From Gnetum montanum (Eukaryota; Streptophyta; Gnetopsida; Gnetales; Gnetaceae): a stretch of 64,000 nt of DNA. Where the stretch lies: contig MNCI01001975.1 of NCBI GenBank assembly GCA_015680685.1, forward strand, positions 335,334 to 399,333. Direction: 5' to 3'. This document shows, piece by piece, positions 56,135-64,000 of this stretch (its first letter is position 1; each line of letters starts with the position of its first letter). Under the pieces are notes generated by a model. It searched no databases. It worked only from the letters and a program-made list of their open reading frames with translations, and was not told where the DNA came from. Position numbers and translations under genes: made by a program.

Positions 56135-58012
56135 TGTAACGACCGAAAACATCGGTGGCTAGAACACCGAGAGGTTGTCAGGTGAACAGTTTAACCCCGG
56201 ATCCATGCAAGGGCCATGCTAGAGAGAAACGGAAGTGGGGCAACCTAAATGGTCTAGTCAATCAGACAGGGACTGAATAGGTGTATCTTAACCTTTCCTA
56301 AACGTTTTTTTTGGAAGTGAGAGACGCGAAGTAAATCGACGATTGACAAATGTAAAGTGGTGAAAATAATGAAAAAAAATGATGATAGTAAGAGAATATA
56401 AAAATAGATTTGGATGAGAAAGTGCACCACCCCAAAGGTCGTAGATTTAATCCTTTACCTTATTGAAAGGTGTACAATAGGTTATGCAACACTGGAGAGA
56501 CACTGCTTACATCGAACGGTATAGTAACAGGTCTTCTTCTTGCTACTCTATTTGCTAAGATGCCGAAATTCTTGACTGACAAAGGGATTTTTGTAGCCAA
56601 CCAAGGAACCCAAAGGTAACCAGAATGCTCAAAATGCCAACTGTGCTCTTCGAAAGCCAACTACACACAAAAGCCAACCAATGCAAAAAGCCAACTCCCA
56701 TAAAAACCAACCCCATGAGCGTTGTTTGCTAGGGTATTTATAGGGCTAGGAGTAGAAGAGAAATGTGGTCTAGATGCCACATGTCTTGGACCCCACAAGG
56801 TGCTAACATTTCCATACCATGTAGGTGTGAGATGCTGGATGTGAACTTTGTTACGTTGTGACCATATCGTTGAAATTGCATGTGTCGAAATCTAGTGTGC
56901 TAATAATGTGAGAAAAATGGAGCCTATGCTCTAGGACTACGTCTTCCATACTCTTACAATGAGGGTCAAGCGTAGGAACAACTTTTTGGGGGTTGATGAG
57001 AGGTACGTAAAATGAAGTAAAATTGTTGATTCTACCAAGGAGATGCCACAGTGAGAAAGATTGTTGCCAACAAGTTCTAGAGCTACCCGAAGTCATCTTG
57101 ATGCTTTCATACCAATTTTGCACTACTCATGGTTTTGAGCACATTGGTGTAGCGTACGTAGTTGCTTGCTATGCTATGTTACATTGGTGTAGCGTAGCCA
57201 CTAGTCTTGATAGATATTTTCATAGGAGCCGAAGAGCATTTGTCTGAGGCTTAGTTAGGCTAACAACTGCAAATTTTTTCCTTCGTGCTAGGAAGCCTTT
57301 GGACTCGCTAAATTCATTTTTGAAACACTTCTATTGTTTTTTCATCATCACTATGCTGTGCTACACTATGTAGCATAGCACAGCGTAGTAGCCCGTGTGT
57401 CATGATTCTTTGTTTAGTCTACCATTTTGTAGCAAGAAACTTTGCTCAAGACTTGAGGGATAAGTGGGATAGGTAGCTTTGGAGGCTGAAGTATTTGCTA
57501 AAGTGTAGTATTCTTATTGGAATCACTTGGCAAGATGGGCCTTTCTAATTTTCCTTTACTACACTGTGCTATGCTGCATAGTGTAGCACCTTGTGTTAGT
57601 TGAATCCTGACTTGTCTTGCAATCATTTTGTCAATTCACATTTGAACACTTGAGAAGTTATCTTTCAATGCTTGCTACGTTGCATAGTGTAGCGTAGCGT
57701 AGCAAACTTCTTCACTAGAAAACTTGCTNCAGTGTAGCGTAGCGTAGCAAACTTCTTCACTAGAAAACTTGCTGAACTATTTTGCTCATCCTGAACACTT
57801 TCGACAACTCCTAGCATGGTCTCTGGGTAGACTGTGAGTAGGGTCAATTGTCCAGTTAGCTCTAGAGATAGAAAACTTGCTGGACTGGATAGTCTATCCC
57901 TAGTGCCTACACTTTCCTATTGAACCATCATGACATTGCAATTGTGGAAGTCCTTGCCTAAATTCCAAGACTTTGCTAAAGCATGAGGGTCCTAAAATTT
58001 TATGGTGTTTTA
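56135..58012 (-). repeat. 5' LTR of Tat/Ogre-like element
   Basis: In plus coordinates it runs from TGTAACGACCG to GGTGTTTTA, 1878 bp. The terminal CA has become TA, and the 3' LTR keeps CA. It contains four or five clusters of the TAGCGTAGC-type palindrome (57130-57196, 57350-57390, 57560-57595, 57672-57705). An artefactual 43-bp duplication around an N (57729) inflates its length slightly. Confidence 0.85.
57686..57773. repeat. 43-bp direct duplication around a single N
   Basis: 57686-57728 and 57731-57773 are identical (agtgtagcgtagcgtagcaa...cttgct), with N at 57729. It is probably an unmerged contig overlap inside the 5' LTR. Confidence 0.9.
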
Positions 58013-58650
58013 GTTAGCTTTTCCAAGTACACTCAAGAAACTTCAATGTGATTCATCCAAGACTTGATTAAAGTCATTTACCATGGGATTCAACCTACAA
58101 TGGGAGGTTTCCACTAGTTAAGGGACAGATGGTTACCTACCCAATGCCACCTCTACTCGAGAGAATCTTGTGGTTGATAATTTTTGAATGTTATAGCCAA
58201 ACTAAGCCATTAGAAGCAAAGATACCCAGTTTGTTTAATCAAATTGAATGAAGTATCATAGATATTCTTCAAGGACTCTATTAACTCATTCAATCTACCT
58301 ATCTATTTGAGGATGGTATCTTGAAGACATTTGTAGCTTCATTCCCAATATCTAAAATAACTTTTGCTATAAATCTCCCATGAATATAGAGTCACAATTA
58401 GAGAGTATGGTTAATGATAGATTAGTGAATGATATTATCTAAGAATATGGATGCTACATCCTCAACTATGTATGGGGTAGGGTATGGGATGAAGACGACA
58501 TACTTCAAGAACTTATCCACAACTAAAAGAATGTTGAAATATCCTTTTACTAAGGGAAGTCTCATGATGAAATTCATGAAGATTGTTATGCATGGTAATT
58601 CTAGAATCTCCACTAGATGAAACAATTCACTAGATTTTTCATTTGAACTC
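58013..58650 (-). pseudogene. Chromovirus integrase core (continues at 39764-39420)
   Basis: Minus-strand reading gives CITIFMNFIMRLPLVKGYFN with ILLVVDKFLKYVVFI, matching the integrase core DFIxGLP...ILVVVDRxSK of chromoviruses, with the first catalytic Asp as Asn. A YHPQIDRQIE segment (consensus YHPQTDGQTE) and FSRVEVALGR follow. It ends at the insertion point of the 18-kb element, within a LGKAN segment. Confidence 0.8.
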
Positions 58651-59019
58651 TTATCTTGTTGATAGCCAAGGTAGCTTCATACAAAATCTACAACATCTAT
58701 ACCTAGATTTGACTAATAGAATTATCTCCTCACCAATATCACTATGTGTTTGTCACCTCGATGACCTACCTAGAGGATGCTATGACATTCATCACTAATC
58801 TTGGAACACAAGGCATCCTAGTCTTGAACATATATTAGAGTTCTTTTGAATATGAGGTGATCATCACATTCACTAAAGTTCAAATTAGCTTCCTCATGGG
58901 CTAGCTTTAGCAATTCCTATGCAATTTGATCATGTTGTAAGCCAACAACATCAAGTAATTAGATTGCTCCACAAATTCAATTACATTTATCTATGGATGC
59001 TTGCTTAGTGCATCCACAA

Positions 59020-59340
59020 CCATGTTCCCCTTTCTAGGATAATAGAAAAATTGAAGGTTGAACTTTTGTAACATGTCCAACCATTGAGCTTGCTTTGGTT
59101 GTAGCTTGGATTGATTCAAGAGGTAGCTTGTGGCATTGTTGTTAGTCTTAACCATTATAAGGCCACTGAAGAGGTAATGTCATCATGTGCAAAGGCAATG
59201 CAAAATGGTGAATGTTTCCTTTTCATGAATAGGCCATAACTATTTATTTTGGTTTAGCTTCTTGGATAGAAATGCCATGGGATGGTGATCTTGCAAAAGC
59301 ACCTCACCAATTGCCTCATCCAAAGCATTCATGTGAACTT
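59020..59340 (-). pseudogene. Chromovirus RNase H
   Basis: Minus-strand reading gives ALDEAIGEVLLQDHHPMAFL followed by SKKLN. After stops it gives TNNNATSYLLNQSKLQ and FNLQFFYYPRKGNMVVDALS, matching the Ty3/gypsy RNase H end (I-YRPGKxNxVADALSR). It lies between RT (59540-60345) and integrase. Confidence 0.8.
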
Positions 59341-59539
59341 TGAATGGTTTCAATGAGTTGTGAGGACCTTCCTAATCTTATCAAATGCTTCTTGGCATCA
59401 AGGACTCCAATTCCAAGCAACATCCTTCTTTTAGGGGTTTGTGAAAGCAGTAGTTACACTAGAGAATCTCTAAACAAACATTCAATAGTAACTCACCAAA
59501 TCTAGAAATTGTTGCAATTGATGTACATCTTTTAGAGTA

Positions 59540-60345
59540 GGCTAGGTACCAATGGTCTTAACCTTCTTTTGATTTAAAATAGCCTTGCCACCACTAATGA
59601 TGTGGCCTAGAAACATCAACTCTATCTTGGTGAACTCACATTTTATCCACTTGAGGAATGATTTGTGATCTCCCAACTTGAAGAACATCAAATCTAGATT
59701 TTCAAGGTGTTCACTCATTAAATGAGAATGCATCAAAATGTCATCTAGGTATACAAGCATAAACCTATGTGGGAATAGATGGAACTCCTCATTCATAAAG
59801 GTGTAAAATGTGGCTAGGGTGTTGCATAAAAAAATAGCATAACTGTTCACTCATATGATCCAAAACAAGTGATACATGTTATCTTCTCTTCATCACCCTT
59901 AGTAATTTGCACTTGGTAGTGGCCTTTGCAGAGACTAAGTTGAGAGAAAACTTGAGCTTGTGCTAGTTGATCAAATAAGTCTGAGACCAATGACACTGGA
60001 TAGCTATTCTTGATGATGTACTTGTTTAGCAATTTTTAGTTGCAGCACAACCTCAACGACTCATCCTCCTTCTTGGCAAATACCACTAGAGCCCTATAAG
60101 GAGATTTGGAGGATCACATATAACCTTTATGCAAGAAATATTTTCAATTGCTTCTTGAGTTTAGCTAACTAATGTGTAGAAATTTTGTAAGGTTGTTACC
60201 TAAGAGGAGAAGTTCTATGGAACAACTAAATTTTATGATTGATCACTCATCAACTAGGAAACTTTCTTGGTAGCTTTGTTGGCATCAAATCCTTATACCT
60301 TTCCAACACACCATCTACTCTTATGTTTCCCCATACAAGAACCAT
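59540..60345 (-). pseudogene. Chromovirus reverse transcriptase
   Basis: In minus sense: ERYKDLMPTKLPRKFP, then a KLKKQLKIFLA-like helix, SLVSDLFDQLAQAQVFSQL and CKGHYQVQITKGDEEK. The catalytic FMLVYLDDILMHS (intact YLDD) is at about 59755, followed by KCEFTKIELMFLGHIIS. Several stops and one frame change near 59850 inactivate it. The upstream part (gag, protease) is cut off by the family A LTR at 60397. Confidence 0.88.
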
Positions 60346-60396
60346 GATGAATTGTAAATTGGTTGCATCAACTAAGCCCCATTAACTAGACCCTGC

Positions 60397-61179
60397 TGAT
60401 GCATGATTTGATGTGTTGATGTGGCCCCATCGATGTAGTGTCTATCTTACCTATAAATGTGTGCTCACCTCTCATGTTTATGGCATCTTTGTCATAGTTG
60501 TAGTGGAGCTCTTGTAGTTTTGTCATTTGAAAGTTAGAATATTTTTCTAAGTGCCCATAGTAGGAGTCAAAGAGTGTACAGATATTTATTCTAAGTTAGA
60601 ATAAAGATGAGCTTTTTGATAAACCTTATGCCACTTTGAAATAGATTAATTGTTTATCTATGAATTTAATGTTTTATGCAATTTCCTTTAATGTTTTAAG
60701 TAATTAAGCTAAATTAAAGTAGAGTAAATACTGATTAATTAAGCACATAAGTATGACCACTTTGAGCATATGCTTGGTACTTGGTAATCCCAGTAACACT
60801 TAATGTTTGGTAGCCTAGTAGTGGGAAACATGTTCCAAATGTGTACGACAAGTGGAAACAGATGCTTATGTTAGGATTAGTTAGGTGTAGCTAGTTAGAT
60901 TAAATTAGAAATTTAATTATTTTATTTTATACATTATTTTCATCCTTAAATGACTTAAAATAGAAAACATGAAATGATAAAAATCATATGCCTTAAATGC
61001 ACTTAACCATACCTTTGCATTTCACAAGTGTAACTGGGAAGACAACAATTGTAATGGTTAGTTTCACTTCCTAGAGATTAGTGTACTTAGAGGGCTGTAA
61101 GTCCATGAAATTTGATCGAATCATGCATGAATGCTTAATGATTTGTATGGTTGGGCATATGGGTACTTGTCATTCATCA
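60397..61179 (+). repeat. Family A-related LTR, plus-sense (5' LTR of next element)
   Basis: It begins TGATGCATG and ends cattcatca. Inside, cctataaatgtgtgctcacc holds the TATA region, and agtaggagtcaaagagtgta matches the LTR at about 388. The termini are decayed and no matching TSD could be found (cctgc against ctaac), as expected if only the 5' LTR is in the window. Confidence 0.65.
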
Positions 61180-61181
61180 CT

Positions 61182-61200
61182 AACATTGTTGTTGAGGACT
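61182..61200 (+). other. Degenerate primer-binding site
   Basis: The string aacattgttgttgaggac follows the LTR and resembles the family A site GGCGCCGTTGTTAAGGAtgg with several changes. It supports plus-strand orientation of the element. Confidence 0.4.
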
Positions 61201-61339
61201 TATAGTTTGATACGTGTGCTATCTAGGACTTTATGAATATTATTTAGAATCATTGGATTGAATCCTAGGGTTTTAATCATTCAAAAAAAATACATAATAA
61301 TTAATAAAAAATATACTATAATCACATTAAGAAATTTTT

Positions 61340-62340
61340 TCTAACAAAAATATCTTCTTCTTCTCGCAAGCATGCCAATTCTAAGTGAACAATACCATAA
61401 GAATCCAGAGTGGTGTACACTTGTCCTAATGAGTTTGTACCTAATTTTACTTATGGACTCCATAAGGATGAACAAATGCAGTGGTGAGACATGAAGGGAA
61501 ATGTTGTATTGCCACTTGACCAATCTATTTCCAAGATTCTACTCCAAACCCTTATAAGGTTGGGCATTAAAGAGCTTGATGGAGAGTACGTTGTGAAAGA
61601 TCATGACTTCTAGGACTACCATCCTACTAAGACACAATATAAACAAGATTGGCAATAGGAAAAGTGCCATGAAGACATGAAGGAAAAATGGTTCACTAAC
61701 CCCTTGTTCTTACTAGATCAAAAGCATAATAAGGAACCTCTTTTCAAAGGTTCTCAACATACAGACTCTCCACCTCTTGACTCTGGTGAAGGGGAGCTAA
61801 ACCCAAATCCTAAATCAATGATAATCAATCTGAGTTCTGGTAACAATGAGCCCCATAGTCGTGGAAGTTATAAGAAATGGCGTTGAAGCAAAAACTTAGA
61901 TAAGCATAATTAAAATAATTATAAGGATCGTGGTCATGATAAATGAAGGGGAAGTGATAGACATAATGGTGGTGGTGGTACTCCTCCCTCTTCATCCTCT
62001 TCATCTGGTTCAAATTCCTCCTCTAAATTTGAGCAGAACCGTAGATGGCATGATAATAATGATAATCATAGAGATCACCATGAACAAAGGGATGGTAGAG
62101 GACATCACAGGTGTCATCAAGATCATGACGATGAACCTTTATTAGCCACTCAAAATATGCTTAACATCATAGAGGCTATAAAAATTCCTACTAGGCATGT
62201 GAAAGACAGCTAAATTAAGAGGCTAGATATGAACAATATCCTTGGATTTTAGGGGGGATATAACTTAATTCCTCAAACATATTTACAAGCCTTTGACAAT
62301 GCCTGTGCTTTACAAAATATTGAAAATGATGGCAAAAGCT
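61340..62340 (+). pseudogene. gag remnant of plus-strand Ty3/gypsy element
   Basis: Translation across stops gives a Lys/Trp-rich start (EKWFTNPLFLLDQKHNKEPL), then a Ser/Asp/His-rich disordered stretch (GGGGTPPSSSSSSGSN; HRDHHEQRDGRGHHR) and TQNMLNIIEAIKIPT. The position between a 5' LTR and an integrase fits gag, but no capsid or complete zinc knuckle is seen. Confidence is limited. Confidence 0.45.
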
Positions 62341-62364
62341 CAAGCATCATGCCCATGTCAACTA

Positions 62365-63222
62365 GGATCCTTCAACATCTAAGGCATTGACTTCATTGAT
62401 CTCATCATGTCCATGTCAACTAGAAAGACATACATAATCATCATTGTTGATTATTGCACAAAATGGGTAGAAGTAGCAACTGTCATTAATTGTAGATCAT
62501 CTCTTGTTGTGCAGTTGATACAACAAAATGATGTAAATAGGTTTGGTATGCCACATGCACTAATTTTTGACAATGGAACCAATTTTATAGGCACTGCCTT
62601 TTTTCAAGCTTATGTAACACTTGGTGGTTGAACATACAACACCTTACCACCCCCAAGCCAATGATCAAGTATAAGTTACTAATAGGGAGATTACAAAGAT
62701 CCTAATGAGAACTATTAGAAAATATAAGAGAGACTAGAGCACAAAACTAAATGATGCCTTTTGGGCATATTGCTCAACATGGAGACTTCCTACAAGCTAC
62801 TCTCCCTATGAGCTGGTACAAAAAATTACCAACTCTACATATCCAATCGAAGCTTCATACACTTTCAATACTTGCGACTTGGACCTTGACCTTAGCCTAG
62901 CACAAAAAGAAAGATTAATCAACTTGAATGTGCTAGATGAAAATTGATTGGTAGCCCTATTCTTGAATGAAATATACAAGGCATTTAACAAAAAGCACCA
63001 TGACCTTAGAATAAGAAAAGTAAAATTTCAACTTGGAGATAAGGTCCTCTTTTGGAACCCTACACACATATCTCAAAAGAAAAAGTTCTAAACATTGTGG
63101 GAGGGGCCTTGTATTATCTACTAAACCTTTTCTTCTGTGGTCATGTTAATCTACAAACTTGAGAGCCTAAACAAAATGCATCTAATCAACATGCAACAAG
63201 TAAGACCTTACCATGAACTTAA
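62365..63222 (+). pseudogene. Ty3/gypsy integrase, joined directly to gag remnant
   Basis: The core begins GIDFIDLIMSMSTRKTY (first Asp in GIDFI), then IIVDYCTKWVEVATVI and RFGMPHALIFDNGTNFIG (second Asp). After a frame change it reads YHPQANDQV (the Glu position is damaged), then TSYSPYELVQKITNSTYPIE. It ends GDKVLFWNPTHIS, LWEGPCIIY and MHLINMQQVRPYHELK. The N-terminal zinc finger and the whole protease-RT-RNase H are missing, consistent with an internal deletion of several kb ending near 62365. Confidence 0.85.
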
Positions 63223-64000
63223 GTAAGCTAGTGCAACAAATGCCTCATCAGATAAATAACCACATTTAATTTCTTATATCTTCTCCTTACAACTTAGTCA
63301 TGGGGGAGATGACCATCTATGCTAATCATTATAATAGCTCCTTAGTTTTTCATATTTTTATTTTTCATATTTTTTTTCCACGCTTTGTTATTTTTACAAC
63401 TTTTTATTTTATGTCTTCTTTATCTTACATCTTTTTGTTTTTAGTTTATTAATGTTTCCAATTTTTATTTTACAACATCATTTGTATGTTTTATATTTCT
63501 TGAACATATTACAATTTCTTGTATATTTTATTATATTTTGGTGTGATTTTCTCATGATTTTTGCTAATAAAGTGGCTTATTATCAATAGGATATAGTGAT
63601 GTTGTAGTTGTTTGTTGATGGTGGTATGTACTTAATGTTTTTGATTGCTAATGTATGGTTTCTATTTTTGAATTTTGATGACTGATAATTAAGGAAAAGA
63701 TTGTTTTTCATGGAATAGGTAATGAGTCCATGTCATCCATCCATACACAAACTCTATGGTTTTCCTTGTTTTGAGAACATGAGGTCCCTTTTCATTAGTA
63801 AAGCCTTAATGAACTTGTGATCTTGGTAGCTTCCAAATTTGGGAAGGATTCAAAAGTTTGAAAAGGATGTGACTTCAAAGGGATGCAAAGCTCTCTGTAC
63901 CTTCTACCATCTTTATTGCAAGTGTGCTTTTCATGGATCTCTTAATGTTTCATGTCAATCAATAACAGAAAGTTGAATAACTCTTTGCATGATGTGGTTC
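63223..64000. other. Downstream of integrase, no gene seen
   Basis: A polypurine-like tcatgggggagatgac at 63298 could precede a 3' LTR or a spacer, but no family A LTR follows within the window. The rest is T-rich. Confidence 0.35.

Larger units (their letters stand above)
39765..58012 (-). mobile_element. Giant Tat/Ogre-like Ty3/gypsy element with embedded antisense gene
   Basis: An 18.2-kb minus-strand LTR retrotransposon. From right to left: 5' LTR, primer-binding site, gag, protease, repeat cluster C, an opposite-strand multi-exon unit, repeat cluster B, RT-RNase H-second RNase H-integrase, repeat cluster A, polypurine tract, 3' LTR. The second (archaeal-type) RNase H and the separation of gag-protease from RT are traits of the Tat/Ogre lineage. 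In Ogre an intron lies between PR and RT; here a 6.6-kb block does. The TSD is attag/gttag (one mismatch). All coding parts are damaged. Confidence 0.85.

Noticed and set aside
60392-61184. Family A LTR at 60397-61179 as a solo LTR
   Set aside because: Flanking bases do not match (cctgc/ctaac). A PBS-like sequence and a gag-integrase remnant follow on the same strand, so it is better read as a 5' LTR.

Overview
The window looks like intergenic DNA from a large, repeat-rich land-plant nuclear genome. I found no intact host gene, rRNA, tRNA or CRISPR array. The plant assignment rests on Ty3/gypsy elements of plant type (a Tat/Ogre-like element with a second RNase H, and a chromovirus-like element), a plant L1-type LINE, an RTE LINE and a primer-binding site resembling plant tRNA-Asp. 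Nested old retroelements fit a gymnosperm or similar giant genome, but the species cannot be read from this sequence.

Layout. 1-1458: inverted LTR copies of one family (called family A here). 1480-3600: RTE LINE wreckage. 3600-7200: unassigned DNA with short tandem repeats. 7210-8071: a family A solo LTR with a perfect 5-bp duplication. 10240-15205: a nearly intact L1-type LINE on the minus strand. 17378-25910: stacked family A LTRs, into which a complete gag-only element (18709-24420) has inserted. 25960-26760: a tandem array of about 190 bp units. 26760-33850: mostly unassigned. 33850-36300: a decayed non-L1 LINE. 37980-60345: a minus-strand chromovirus split in its integrase by a giant Tat/Ogre-like element (39765-58012). 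60397-64000: a plus-strand Ty3/gypsy element starting with a family A LTR, with gag joined directly to integrase.

The most unusual object is the 18.2 kb Tat/Ogre-like element. Its gag-protease and its RT-RNase H-integrase lie on the minus strand. Between them, on the opposite strand, lies a multi-exon gene-like unit (46902-51638) with a TATA box and several small plant-type introns. Its first part resembles an FCP1/NIF-type HAD phosphatase that has lost its catalytic aspartates. Its second part is an unidentified protein with acidic repeats and a probable coiled coil. Related short repeats lie on both sides of the unit. A palindromic micro-motif (TAGCGTAGC type) recurs in the LTRs, in the promoter region and in introns of this unit, but I did not see it in the gag or pol coding parts.

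Every coding region here carries stops or frameshifts. The L1-type LINE is the least damaged. Single Ns flanked by exact duplications, and one inverted contig, show that part of the structure is assembly artefact.
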